From Massilia sp. W12 (GTDB lineage Bacteria > Pseudomonadota > Gammaproteobacteria > Burkholderiales > Burkholderiaceae_D), in contig NZ_CP147776.1 in NCBI RefSeq assembly GCF_037300705.1, forward strand, positions 4,154,001 through 4,218,000: a DNA stretch of 64,000 bases, read 5' to 3'. The first letter of the stretch is position 1. Every line of letters starts with the position of its first letter. The position numbers were made by a program, and so were the translations under genes. Positions 27,001-35,137 of the stretch are shown here, one piece after another. Below the pieces are notes generated by a model, which saw only the letters and a list, made by a program, of their open reading frames with translations, searched no databases and was not told where the DNA came from.

Positions 27001-28075
27001 CCCGGCCACCATCAAGGCGGCGCGCAGCGTGATTTTCGGCCTGGGGGTAAAAGCGCAGCGCTGGGGCAATCGCATCTTGCGCCAAGCGGTGAAAAAACAA
27101 GTCGCCGCGCCGCCGGCCTCGATCGGCAAGGCCCCGGTGCGTGAGCAGGTGATTCACTTCGTCAACAAAAAAATGCCGGGCAATCTGCCCAAGAAAACCG
27201 CACGCGCCCTGCTCGATATTGAGGACGACAAGATTGTCCCCATTATCCGCAACCCGCGCGCCACCAGCAGCGACACCGAAGCCGTGTTTTACTTCCCCGG
27301 CTGCGGTTCGGAGCGACTGTTTTCGCAAGTCGGCCTGGCCACCCAGGCCATGTTATGGCATGCCGGGGTGCAGACTGTCTTGCCGCCGGGCTATCTGTGC
27401 TGCGGCTATCCGCAGCGCGGCGCGGGCGACTATGACAAGGCGGAAAAAATCATCACCGATAACCGGGTGCTGTTCCACCGCGTGGCCAACACCCTGAACT
27501 ATCTGGATATCAAAACCGTGGTGGTGTCTTGCGGCACCTGTTATGACCAGCTGCAGGGCTATGAATTTGACAAAATCTTCCCCGGCTGCCGCATCATCGA
27601 CATCCACGAATTTTTGCTGGAAAAAGGCATCAAGCTGGAAGGCGTGAACGGGGTGCGCTATATGTACCACGACCCCTGCCACAGCCCCTTGAAGCTGCAA
27701 GACCCGCTGAAAACCGTCAACAGCCTGGTTCAAGCGCAGGGACAAGCCAAGATTGAAAAGAATGACCGCTGCTGCGGCGAAGCCGGCACCCTGGCCGCCA
27801 GCCGCCCGGACATTTCGACCCAGATCCGCTACCGCAAGGAAGAGCAGCTGATGCAGGCGACGGAAAAATTGCGCGCCGATGGTTTTAACGGCGACTTGAA
27901 AATCCTCACCTCCTGCCCGGCCTGCTTGCAAGGGCTGAGCCGTTTTGATGATGACACCGGGGCCAGCGCGGATTACATCGTGGTGGAAATGGCGCGCCAT
28001 ATTCTGGGCGAGAACTGGCTGGTGGATTTTGTGCACAAAGCCAACGCCGGCGGGATTGAAAGGGTGTTGGTATGA
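24062..28075 (+). CDS. FAD/FMN-binding oxidoreductase with Fe-S and CCG domains (GlcD-GlcF-like fusion)
   Basis: Predicted 1337-residue respiratory 2-hydroxyacid dehydrogenase, the large form typical of Burkholderiales. Order: N-terminal DUF3683 region (1-190), FAD-binding type 4 domain (about 195-420, with [14 protein letters not shown] and [11 protein letters not shown]), FAD-oxidase C-terminal domain to about 840 ([13 protein letters not shown]), two 4Fe-4S motifs ([11 protein letters not shown] near 868 and [12 protein letters not shown] near 930), and two CCG cysteine domains ([23 protein letters not shown]). This combines GlcD/Dld-like and GlcF-like parts in one chain. Likely substrates are D-lactate or glycolate, which is inference. 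The downstream HIT gene overlaps it by 4 bp. Confidence 0.9.
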   Translation: MNAPAQLDQLLAKQPDAAPRLREIPYNYTSFSDREIVIRLLGESAWRLLDDLRSARQTGRSARMLYEVLGDIWVVRRNPYLQDDMLYNPKRRDALIAALHHRLQEVEKRKKIIEAAEGKDAQEQAQARQRDANVEALLAAARKAVEDFAAEFRAMWDLRKRATRELARYTEKHNIKFDGMSRTTHVTDATDWRVEYPFVVLTPDTEEEIAGLVKACIELGLTVIPRGGGTGYTGGAIPLTPLSAVINTEKLIQLGAVEMSRLPGVEREYATIYSGAGVVTRRVSDAAEAAGFVFAVDPTSADASTVGGNVAMNAGGKKAVLWGTALDNLASWRLVDPNGDWLEVTRLEHNLGKIHDAPLARFQLEWRHPAERGKQSQPFKREILEIAGDKFRKAGLGKDVTDKFLSGLPGVQKEGCDGLITSARWILHKMPQHTRTVCLEFFGQAREAIPSIVEIKTYLEQLPKQGAQFASVRLAGLEHLDERYLRAVGYTTKSRRGVLPKMALFGDIVGDDENAVAHAASEVVRLANQRTGEGFVAVSPEMRKKFWLDRARTAAIARHTNAFKINEDVVIPLPRMGEYTDGIERINIELSIKNKLSLCNALAEYLQREHLPLAKSEDESAAMPDAQILAERVAQAQHMLNETRRRWEYILSHLDLPLAQAQADLLALGAGDAAQLAQRLAEQPQSTVFDLAQDRSLRISWKKEIRTQLRQIFNGASYAPILEQCNAIHKEVLRGRVFVALHMHAGDGNVHTNLPVNSDHYEMLQDAHAAVARIMQLARSLDGVISGEHGIGITKLEFLLPEEINQFRAYKQRIDPHGHFNRGKLLDTPGMEADLRNAYTPSFGLMGHESLIMQQSDIGAIANSVKDCLRCGKCKPVCNTHVPRANLLYSPRDKILATSALIEAFLYEEQTRRGVSIKHWEEFEDVADHCTVCHKCATPCPVKIDFGDVSMNMRNLLRKMGKKSFNPGKATSMFFLNAKDPATIKAARSVIFGLGVKAQRWGNRILRQAVKKQVAAPPASIGKAPVREQVIHFVNKKMPGNLPKKTARALLDIEDDKIVPIIRNPRATSSDTEAVFYFPGCGSERLFSQVGLATQAMLWHAGVQTVLPPGYLCCGYPQRGAGDYDKAEKIITDNRVLFHRVANTLNYLDIKTVVVSCGTCYDQLQGYEFDKIFPGCRIIDIHEFLLEKGIKLEGVNGVRYMYHDPCHSPLKLQDPLKTVNSLVQAQGQAKIEKNDRCCGEAGTLAASRPDISTQIRYRKEEQLMQATEKLRADGFNGDLKILTSCPACLQGLSRFDDDTGASADYIVVEMARHILGENWLVDFVHKANAGGIERVLV

Positions 28076-28506
28076 GCGATTGCGTATTATGCGCGGAAGA
28101 CGGCGGCGCACTGATCTGGCGCAATGCGGCAATGCGGGTGGTGCTGGTGGATGACGCCATGCACCCGGCATATTGCCGCGTGATCTGGAACGCGCATGTG
28201 GCGGAAATGAGCGATTTGACGCCCGCCGAACAGGAAGCCATGATGCGCGCGGTGTTGCTGGTCGAGCAGCAGATGCGCGCCGTCATGTCGCCGCACAAAA
28301 TCAATCTGGCCAGCCTGGGCAATATGACGCCGCATTTGCATTGGCACATCATTGGCCGCTGGCCGGACGATGTGCACTTCCCGCAAGCGATCTGGGGCGC
28401 ACTGCAACGCGACCCGACAGCCGCCAATTTAAGCGCACGGCGCGCACAATTGCCGGCCTTGCAAGCCGCAGTGCACAGCGCATTGGCTGCCGCATTTACC
28501 GGATAA
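28072..28506 (+). CDS. HIT family protein
   Basis: Predicted nucleotide-binding hydrolase of the histidine-triad superfamily, 144 residues. The HxHxH motif is HLHWH at residues 88-92 (His88, His90, His92), preceded by [13 protein letters not shown]. An N-terminal CVLC pair resembles the metal-binding cysteines in some HIT proteins. Members hydrolyse nucleoside phosphoramidates or dinucleoside polyphosphates; the substrate here is unknown. It overlaps the upstream oxidoreductase by 4 bp and lies 4 bp from DUF971, so the genes are co-transcribed. Confidence 0.88.
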   Translation: MSDCVLCAEDGGALIWRNAAMRVVLVDDAMHPAYCRVIWNAHVAEMSDLTPAEQEAMMRAVLLVEQQMRAVMSPHKINLASLGNMTPHLHWHIIGRWPDDVHFPQAIWGALQRDPTAANLSARRAQLPALQAAVHSALAAAFTG

Positions 28507-28510
28507 GATC

Positions 28511-28912
28511 ATGCACACCCCGACCGAGATCACAGTTCACACTGTTTCGCGCACGCTGGAAATCGCGTTTGAAGATGGCGCACATTTTCATTTGCCGTTT
28601 GAATATCTGCGCGTGTATTCCCCTTCCGCCGAAGTGCGCGGTCACAATCCTGAACAAGCCGTGCTGCAAACCGGCAAGCGTGATGTATTAATTGAAAAAC
28701 TCGCGCCGGTGGGACACTATGCGCTGCAAATCTTCTTTTCCGACGGCCACGACAGCGGTTTGTTTTCCTGGAATTATTTGCACGAGATGGGCGAAAAACA
28801 GGCGGCCTGGTGGGAAGCGTATTTGCAAAAACTGGATGCCGCCGGCCATGGGCGCGAGGCGGGACGGGATTTGCCCATGGTGACGGCGGGCGGCAAGGCT
28901 TGTCAAAGTTAA
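28511..28912 (+). CDS. DUF971 domain-containing protein
   Basis: Small conserved cytoplasmic protein of 133 residues with the DUF971 core: FEDGAHFHLPFEYLRVYSPS, a middle VGHYALQIFFSDGHDSGLFSW and YLHEMG. This domain is shared with gamma-butyrobetaine hydroxylase N-termini and some Fe-S proteins, and its own function is unclear. In many Burkholderiales it precedes ubiE; here ubiE is not next and a ChaN/EreA-like secreted protein follows after 10 bp. Confidence 0.87.
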   Translation: MHTPTEITVHTVSRTLEIAFEDGAHFHLPFEYLRVYSPSAEVRGHNPEQAVLQTGKRDVLIEKLAPVGHYALQIFFSDGHDSGLFSWNYLHEMGEKQAAWWEAYLQKLDAAGHGREAGRDLPMVTAGGKACQS

Positions 28913-28922
28913 GAGGTGAGCC

Positions 28923-29744
28923 ATGTGCGCGAATTTGATCCGCTTGCTTGTTGCAAGCCTGTGCCTGCCGCTATTGATGCACAGCGCACGCGCCGCCACA
29001 CCCTGCGCTGACAGCAAAGGCCAGGTTTTACCGCAAGGCAAATTGCTGATTGTTGGCGAATTGCATGGCAGCCAGGAAATCCCGGCGTATGTCGGACGCT
29101 TGCTGTGCGCTTATGCGGAGCAGAAATTGCCTGTCATCTTGCATGTCGAGTTCCCGGAAAGCCATCAAGAGGCCTTCAACGCCTTCATGAACGAAGCTGA
29201 TGAGGCGAAAGCCGAAAAGCTGGTTTTGGAGACGGATAAATGGAGCAAATGGATGGCGGACGGCTCCACCAGCCGCGCCATGCTGGATTTGTTCAAGCTG
29301 GCGCGCAAACTGCGGCAGAGCGGGACGCAGGTCTTATTGAATGCATTCACCAGCACGACCGGCCTGCCGCCGCCATTGACGCCGGGACTTGCATTTGTGC
29401 AGCATTATTCAGAGGCCGCCAAAGCGGCGAACGTGGAAATGCGCATGGCGCAATATCCGGATTATCGGCATCTGGTGCTGGTGGGGGAATCGCATGCGGA
29501 GAAATACGCCGCGCGCCCATGGCTGCCGATGGCTTACCGTTTATCGCGCCTGCTGCCGGTGCGCACCTTGGGTTTTACGTTTGACGCAGCGGATGCCTGG
29601 GTTTGCAGGGGGCCGAAAGACAAAATCATTTGCGGCGCCACAGCTATCGGCCCACGCAAAATTTCCCCGCTGGAGTTTGATGAAGTGGTGCACATACCCA
29701 AGTTAAGCGCATCGCCGCCGGCGGTTGCGCGCAAACCGGAGTAG
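28923..29744 (+). CDS. Secreted ChaN/EreA-like superfamily protein
   Basis: Predicted exported protein of 273 residues; residues about 1-25 form a signal peptide ending ARAA. It has LLIVGELHGSQEIP near the N-terminus and LVLVGESHAEKYAARPW near the C-terminus. These GE-H motifs resemble the paired Glu/His motifs of the EreA/ChaN/Tiki superfamily, which includes haem-binding lipoproteins and esterase- or protease-like members. Overall similarity cannot be judged without a search, so the call is tentative. It is the last gene of the oxidoreductase-HIT-DUF971 unit, with a GAGGTG ribosome-binding site. Confidence 0.5.
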   Translation: MCANLIRLLVASLCLPLLMHSARAATPCADSKGQVLPQGKLLIVGELHGSQEIPAYVGRLLCAYAEQKLPVILHVEFPESHQEAFNAFMNEADEAKAEKLVLETDKWSKWMADGSTSRAMLDLFKLARKLRQSGTQVLLNAFTSTTGLPPPLTPGLAFVQHYSEAAKAANVEMRMAQYPDYRHLVLVGESHAEKYAARPWLPMAYRLSRLLPVRTLGFTFDAADAWVCRGPKDKIICGATAIGPRKISPLEFDEVVHIPKLSASPPAVARKPE

Positions 29745-29769
29745 GCGTCCACCAGCGGCTGCAGTGTGC

Positions 29770-29845
29770 TTGTGGGGGGCTTTAGCCCCGAATCGGCGCT
29801 TGCGGAAAACCAAGGCTGTTTTCGCGACTGAAGTCGCTGCCACAA
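29770..29845. repeat. REP-like inverted pair (REPIN-type element)
   Basis: Two short palindromes face each other: GGGGCTTTAGCCCC at the left and GCGACTTCAGTCGC at the right. The ends TTGTGG and CCACAA are inverted copies. This is the layout of REP doublets (REPINs) spread by RAYT transposases. The two units are not identical. It lies in the 153-bp gap between the ChaN-like gene and the convergent CHAT operon. Confidence 0.65.
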
Positions 29846-29897
29846 CAACGATAGAAGCTGGCAGTAACACCAGGGAATCGCAAGGGCCTGCAATGCC

Positions 29898-30158
29898 TCA
29901 TTCAACATCCTGCGGCTTGGCCTGTGTCGGCAATACCGCAGGCAACTCCAGCTGTACAACTTGCGCTTGCGATTCTTGGCCCCGCATCACAGGTTTGATG
30001 GCATGGGCATAGGGCGCCAAATCGACTGTGGCTTCGGTTTTGCAATAGGGGCAGGCGACCAGCAAAACCTGGAGCCTGCTGACTTCGCGCTGCAGGGTGT
30101 ATTCCTTGCCGCAATCGGCATTGCAGCATAAAAACCGCAAACGTCTTTGTTCCATCAT
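29898..30158 (-). CDS. Small zinc-ribbon protein of the CHAT operon
   Basis: Predicted 86-residue protein with a four-cysteine zinc ribbon: CCNADCGKEYTL (Cys11/12 and Cys16) and CPYCKTEA (Cys36, Cys39). The C-terminal half is rich in Gln, Pro and Val without a clear fold. The ATG at 30158 follows GGGGTGAG and lies 1 bp after the stop of the preceding gene, so translation is tightly coupled. It is the last gene of the operon with the membrane protein and the CHAT-NTPase-TPR protein. No function is known; a nucleic-acid or protein-binding role is only a guess. Confidence 0.7.
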   Translation of the reverse strand: MMEQRRLRFLCCNADCGKEYTLQREVSRLQVLLVACPYCKTEATVDLAPYAHAIKPVMRGQESQAQVVQLELPAVLPTQAKPQDVE

Positions 30159-30159
30159 C

Positions 30160-30603
30160 TCACCCCAAACTCAATAATGCGCACAAAATGCCGGCGAAAA
30201 ATAAGAGGCAGGAGGCAATCAGCCAACGCCGTTTATCGTGGGCGCTCAAGACAAAAAAATCTTCTATGCCTATGCCCTCATGCAAGCGCGCCGGGTCTTG
30301 CTTGAAGATGCGGGTATCCACTTTTCGCACACGCGGGAACAAGGCCAGCAAGGTGCACAACAAGGCCAGCAGCCAGGCGCCCGCGCCAAGATAGACGGGC
30401 AGGCTTAAAACCAGCTTGGGATCTTTGCCTTGCAGCAGCGTGAGCGCAGTGACATACAAGCCGGGAATCGCCAATTCCAGGCCCAGCAGGCGCTCAGCCA
30501 GCTTATCCATCAACTCGCATTGCGCGGGAATGGCTTCATAAAACTTCTGCCGCAGGATTTTTTCCTGCTCGGAAATGGGGCGGGTGGGGATGGGGTCATT
30601 CAT
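30160..30603 (-). CDS. Small integral membrane protein of the CHAT operon
   Basis: Predicted inner-membrane protein of 147 residues. The N-terminal 40 residues are charged and helical. Two strong hydrophobic segments lie at about 67-89 and 127-146, with a weaker one at 44-57. The loop between the strong segments (about 90-126) is charged and includes RKVDTRIFKQDP. The start overlaps the end of the CHAT gene by 8 bp, with GGAAG upstream. No family is recognised. Its place directly after a caspase-like protease gene makes it a candidate substrate or membrane effector, which is inference from context. Confidence 0.72.
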   Translation of the reverse strand: MNDPIPTRPISEQEKILRQKFYEAIPAQCELMDKLAERLLGLELAIPGLYVTALTLLQGKDPKLVLSLPVYLGAGAWLLALLCTLLALFPRVRKVDTRIFKQDPARLHEGIGIEDFFVLSAHDKRRWLIASCLLFFAGILCALLSLG

Positions 30604-33600
30604 GGCTGGCTTCCGTTTCGGGGAATTGTTGGGAGAGGGCTTCCCAGTCATTAATGCCTGGCTTGAGGCCAAGATGTGTTGCGAGTTCTGACAGTTTTTC
30701 TAAAATCTTACCCATATTTATTTTTTTTGCAATTCGATATGCTAAAAGCCAGGCTGAAAATGATTCCTTCAGTTGCTTCTTTTCAGCATAGAAATGACCG
30801 GCATTGTACAAACTTATACAAAACCCTGGAAAATCTCCGATATTCCGTTGAATATCACATCCCTTTATCAAATAATCAATGGCAACATCACACTCACCCA
30901 TTCTTTTATATGCATCATAAGTATTACAAAGCACCAAAGCCATCTCCCTCTTCGCTCCTATTTTTTCACAAATCTTAAGAGCTTGCCCTAGGCACTCCAG
31001 AGCTTGCGACAAATCTCCCCGCTCCTTACAGACAGAAGAAATATTATTCAAAGTGACAGCACAACATAATTCATCGCCATACTCCATCGAAAATTCCAGC
31101 GCCCTCTTAAAATACATCAATGCATCTTCATAACGCCCCTCTTCATTATGAATTAGTGCAATATTATTCAAAACATCCCCCATGGATTCTTTTTCACCAA
31201 TAGACTCGAGAATATTCAATGACTCCAGCAGCTTAAGCATTGCAACATCATTAAAACCCAGATCCCTATATACTTGGGACACATTATTTATATTAGCCGA
31301 AATAGATCTCTTATCCCCAACCATCAAATTAATTTCCAACGCCTCCTCAAAAAAACTCAAAGCCACATTAAAATCCCCCTTTACATAATAGATATTTCCA
31401 ATGCCATTGAGCGCAGCACTCTCACCAATTTTGTCTCCCATTCTCCTTTGCATATCAAGCACACACCGCAAACAAGATAGTGCGGATTGATACTCACCAC
31501 GAACAGAGTGGATTTCCGAAATGTTATGTAAAGCAGCTGCTTGCCCCTCCACCTTCCCAATTTTATTAAAAATTTTCAAAGCACCTTTAACATATTCCAA
31601 CGCAGCATCAACATCCCCTCTATGCTTCAATATCTGCGAGATATTATTTAATGCACACCCCTCCCCTTCTTCATTACCACTTTCACGACTAATAAGAAGA
31701 GCGCTCTCCAAAAAATTCATTGCCTCATCAAACATTCCCTGTGTTTTATATATCTGAGAAACATTATTCAAAATAAGACCTTGTGCTATCCTATCATTTA
31801 AATTAACTGCAATTTCCAAGGATTGAAAATAGTACTTCCTGGCACTCTCATAGTCACACTTTCTACAATACAACGCCGCCAAATTATTCAGCACAAAAGA
31901 CTCTCCTGCCGCATCGCCAATTTTCCGTCGAAGCTCCAAAGATTTCATCAAATGTATAAATGAAGAGTCCAAATCACCTACAGCCAAATAAAGCTTCCCC
32001 ATTTGTCCAAACGCTTCCCCTTTTATTTTTAAATCTTCAGTGCCACAAATATAAGGCAACCAATCATGCAACAACGCTATATATGCACCAGCGAACGTCT
32101 TTCGTCCAACAATTTCATCCAACGTCAGGCGGTTCGCCTCTTCATGCCGCTCCGCCCGACGCAAAGCATGATGCACCGTGATTGCCTGTTCCAGCGTTTG
32201 CCTTTCATGGTCAAATAAATACACCTGATAATCCGCCGCCGTCTGCGCATGCCGCATATCATCATCCAGCTCACCACGCGCTTGCAGCCAGTCTGTCACC
32301 AAGGGCGAGCATTGATACTCCACCGCCTGCCATTCTGGCGCAAAGCTCACTTCCAGCAGCGACACATCCAACAAGGCTTGCAAGGCCGTTGGCGCATCCG
32401 GCAAATCCTGTGCGAGCACGAACACACCCTCCTCCGGCACCGGCGTGGCGTACACCGGCACACGCCGCAACAATTGATATGCCGGGGCCGGCAAGCGGCC
32501 CAGGATGGATGCCAAGGCCATATCGGTTTGCAGCTCTTCCTTGCTTGCCGCCAGTTTGGCTAAAAACGCTTCTTCTTCACGCAAGCCACCCATGCCCTGC
32601 AGCGCCTTGGCGAAAAATTCCAAACCCCGGCTATTGCCAAACAAAGTCTGATACACCCTCGACAATTGCGCAGGCTGCAGAAAATGAGCTGGCAAACCGG
32701 CGCGCAAAGCCAGTTGCAAAAAATCGCCGTAATTCGCTTTATTTAAAGCATGATGCTGCCCCGTCCAGCCCGGCAAATTCCAGCGCGAAGTGGCCAGCAC
32801 CGCCACACCCGGCGCGGCGCAAGCGGCGTGCAGCCAGGCCGCTAATTGCGCATCTGTAATTTGATGGCTATCCGCATCTTGCAGACTTTCCAAATTATCG
32901 AATAAGAGCAAAACCGGCTTGTCAGACTGCGTTTGCAGCAAAGCAAAAAACTTCTGCGCCCGCTTGCCTTCATCCTGCACGCCAAAACAATAGCGGCTGT
33001 ATTTTTCATTCGCCTCGCTATCCAAGGCCATTTGCAAGCTTTCAAACAGAAACTCATGCCATGTATTGCCGCTGCGGGCGCTGAAAGCAAACACCTGCCA
33101 GCCGCGCGCCGCCATTTCCTGCGCCAGCTTGCCAGCGAAGCTGGTTTTGCCCTGGCCGCCAGGGCCGGTCAGTAAGAGGTTCTTTATCTTGCCGGTAAAC
33201 AAGCGCTGTTTGAATTGGCGCATTTCATTGCGCCGGCCAATAAAGCGTTCCGGCAAACGCACTTCGCCCACATGCTGGCTGAGCTGGATTTGATAGGCGG
33301 CGGGTTGTGGCTGAAAATGCCAGTCTATGAGTGCATGCCCGGCATCACGCGAGAGTAAAACGGGCAAGCACCATTGGCCAGGGCTGTCGGCTGCCAAGTG
33401 ACGCGCATCCGGCGCCAGTTGCTGCATGGCGCTGCGCGCGCTTTGCACGGCCAGGTCGATGCGCTCGCCGCGTGCGATGGCGTCGCACAGCGTATGCGCA
33501 AAGGGTATCCCGGCGTCATCCAGCACCGCTTCGCGCATGCCGATCACAAAGGGGACGCCTTGCGCACTCAAACATTGCGCCAAACCCTGCGCCAAATCGC

Positions 33601-34384
33601 TGGAAGCCAGCGCCTTGGCGCTTTCACATGCCGACAGCACCACCGCTTGCACGCCGCTGCCTATCATGGCTTGCGCCAAAGCCTGATCGCGCACCGGGTC
33701 CGGCGCGCCGTATTCATCTTCAAAATAAAATACGCCGTGCGCCTCATCGCTTGCCGGCGCGTGTTGAAAACTGCCATGGCCGCTTAAAAACAAAACATGC
33801 GGCTGAAAATCTTTGATTACGCTTTGCAAGCTGGCGAAACGGCCATCCTCCGGTATTTCCAGATGCAGCAAGCCTTTGCCTATCCAGGGCATCAGTGCGG
33901 CTTGCACCCGGGCTTGCTCTTCTTCCACTTTCAAACGGCTCACGCCTTCGTGCCCCGCTTCCGGCATAGACGAAAACAACACCACGCGCAAAGGGCCGCG
34001 CGCCAGACTGCGCGCGCTGGGCGCATCGGCGGCAAGCAGGCGGCGGCTGAAGGTGAAGGCGGGATGTTTGGCCAAAAAGCCGAGTGTGGGGTGGTGCAGG
34101 CATTCCCATGGCAGGCTGTGTACGGCGGGCGCGCTGCAGTGCAAGATCAGCGGCAAAACCGCCGCCCCGGCGTGCGTGCGCGCTGCGGCGAAGGCGGCTT
34201 CGTCGATTTGCAAGGCTTGCCACAGGGCTTGGCCTATGGCTTGCAAAGCGCTTTCCGGCGCCGGCACATGATTGGCATAGGCTTGCGCCAAGTCGCGTGC
34301 GGCGCGCAACAAGTCGGGCCGCGCTTGCAAGAGATCGGGCGCGGCTGGCAAATAAAATGCTTGCGGGTGGATCTGCTGCGGCAT
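30596..34384 (-). CDS. CHAT protease / STAND-type NTPase / TPR repeat protein
   Basis: Predicted 1262-residue cytoplasmic sensor-protease. Residues about 75-355 form a CHAT (caspase-like) domain with catalytic His203 in FLSGHGSF and Cys253 in VLSACESA. Residues about 375-700 form a P-loop NTPase of NB-ARC/STAND type: RFIGRRNEM, Walker A GPGGQGKTS (407-415), Walker B VLLLFDN (Asp496) and a sensor-like ATSRW. From about 785 to the end lie roughly eleven 40-residue TPR units of the LNN-I form. Such proteins work as ligand-triggered switches in bacterial conflict systems and resemble eukaryotic NLR/caspase parts. The TPR-coding half is much more AT-rich than the rest. Two small genes follow in one operon. 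Confidence 0.9.
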   Translation of the reverse strand: MPQQIHPQAFYLPAAPDLLQARPDLLRAARDLAQAYANHVPAPESALQAIGQALWQALQIDEAAFAAARTHAGAAVLPLILHCSAPAVHSLPWECLHHPTLGFLAKHPAFTFSRRLLAADAPSARSLARGPLRVVLFSSMPEAGHEGVSRLKVEEEQARVQAALMPWIGKGLLHLEIPEDGRFASLQSVIKDFQPHVLFLSGHGSFQHAPASDEAHGVFYFEDEYGAPDPVRDQALAQAMIGSGVQAVVLSACESAKALASSDLAQGLAQCLSAQGVPFVIGMREAVLDDAGIPFAHTLCDAIARGERIDLAVQSARSAMQQLAPDARHLAADSPGQWCLPVLLSRDAGHALIDWHFQPQPAAYQIQLSQHVGEVRLPERFIGRRNEMRQFKQRLFTGKIKNLLLTGPGGQGKTSFAGKLAQEMAARGWQVFAFSARSGNTWHEFLFESLQMALDSEANEKYSRYCFGVQDEGKRAQKFFALLQTQSDKPVLLLFDNLESLQDADSHQITDAQLAAWLHAACAAPGVAVLATSRWNLPGWTGQHHALNKANYGDFLQLALRAGLPAHFLQPAQLSRVYQTLFGNSRGLEFFAKALQGMGGLREEEAFLAKLAASKEELQTDMALASILGRLPAPAYQLLRRVPVYATPVPEEGVFVLAQDLPDAPTALQALLDVSLLEVSFAPEWQAVEYQCSPLVTDWLQARGELDDDMRHAQTAADYQVYLFDHERQTLEQAITVHHALRRAERHEEANRLTLDEIVGRKTFAGAYIALLHDWLPYICGTEDLKIKGEAFGQMGKLYLAVGDLDSSFIHLMKSLELRRKIGDAAGESFVLNNLAALYCRKCDYESARKYYFQSLEIAVNLNDRIAQGLILNNVSQIYKTQGMFDEAMNFLESALLISRESGNEEGEGCALNNISQILKHRGDVDAALEYVKGALKIFNKIGKVEGQAAALHNISEIHSVRGEYQSALSCLRCVLDMQRRMGDKIGESAALNGIGNIYYVKGDFNVALSFFEEALEINLMVGDKRSISANINNVSQVYRDLGFNDVAMLKLLESLNILESIGEKESMGDVLNNIALIHNEEGRYEDALMYFKRALEFSMEYGDELCCAVTLNNISSVCKERGDLSQALECLGQALKICEKIGAKREMALVLCNTYDAYKRMGECDVAIDYLIKGCDIQRNIGDFPGFCISLYNAGHFYAEKKQLKESFSAWLLAYRIAKKINMGKILEKLSELATHLGLKPGINDWEALSQQFPETEASHE

Positions 34385-34408
34385 GTGGGGCCATCCTGCT
34401 TTTTAACT

Positions 34409-34436
34409 GGAATAGCTGAACTGTAAGCGATTTCAA
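34409..34436 (-). promoter_or_regulatory. Candidate promoter of the CHAT operon
   Basis: On the minus strand TTGAAA (34436-34431) and TATTCC (34414-34409) are spaced by 16 bp, about 25 bp upstream of the CHAT gene start. The -10 match is poor, so this is weak. Confidence 0.25.
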
Positions 34437-34471
34437 TACAGTTTGTCACTCAGCATGCCGCATTACTGCGC

Positions 34472-35080
34472 TCAGTCTTGATAGCCCCAGGGTGCGGGCG
34501 GTGCGGGAATCGGCTTTTTCAAATCAAAATTGACGCGGAATTCTCTGCCTTCGCGCACCAGGCGATAGCTGAAGGTGTCGGGGTAAATAAAAATCTGCCA
34601 GGTGTTGCCCAGCGATTGCGGAATGCCGGCAGCGACAAAGGATTCTTTGGAATATTGATCCGCCGGAAAGGATTGCACCTGCGCCCATCCCGCATCCAGC
34701 GTATGCCCGCCGTACATGGTTTGCGCATCAAAACTGCCGTCCTGGTGGCGATGGTCATGTTTCAATGAGAGTCCTGAACCGGTTTTTTTGATAATCCAGG
34801 TGCGTGAGCGATTCTCGCCGACATGAAAGGGAATCTGTATTTCCTCATTGCTGCAGCGGCGCACATGCATGACCAGACGGCCCTCGAAACCATCTGATTT
34901 GGGCTGATCCAGCACCACCTTGCCCTGAAACGCCTTGCCGCACAGCGCGCGCACATGGTTAAAAAAAGCGTCATGCGTGGGAATGGAGACCAGCGGCGCG
35001 GGAGCGAATTGCACGCCCTGGCTGGCATGCGCAGCGCCGGCGCACAAGAACAGGGCAAGACTGAAGAGGCGAAATTTCAT
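34472..35080 (-). CDS. Secreted protein of unknown function
   Basis: Predicted periplasmic protein of 202 residues. A signal peptide spans residues about 1-19 (ending AAHA). The mature part has two cysteines (in RALCGKAF and RRCSNEE), the motif IPFHVGENRSRTW, and a His/Asp-rich GLSLKHDHRHQDGS that could bind metal. YGGHTLDAGWAQVQSFPAD follows. It looks like a conserved but unnamed family; I do not recognise a named domain. The ATG at 35080 is used because it starts the signal peptide directly; a codon at 35095 is possible. It is a separate unit 87 bp upstream of the CHAT gene. Confidence 0.7.
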   Translation of the reverse strand: MKFRLFSLALFLCAGAAHASQGVQFAPAPLVSIPTHDAFFNHVRALCGKAFQGKVVLDQPKSDGFEGRLVMHVRRCSNEEIQIPFHVGENRSRTWIIKKTGSGLSLKHDHRHQDGSFDAQTMYGGHTLDAGWAQVQSFPADQYSKESFVAAGIPQSLGNTWQIFIYPDTFSYRLVREGREFRVNFDLKKPIPAPPAPWGYQD

Positions 35081-35137
35081 AGCAAGCTCATGCAAGAAGA
35101 TGGGCCGGCCAGTGTAAGCGAATTTTGCCCGGCTGGA

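Noticed and set aside
30700-32030. Possible CRISPR-like array from regularly spaced similar segments
   Set aside because: The 120-bp periodicity comes from tandem 40-residue TPR codons; there are no short identical repeats with unique spacers.
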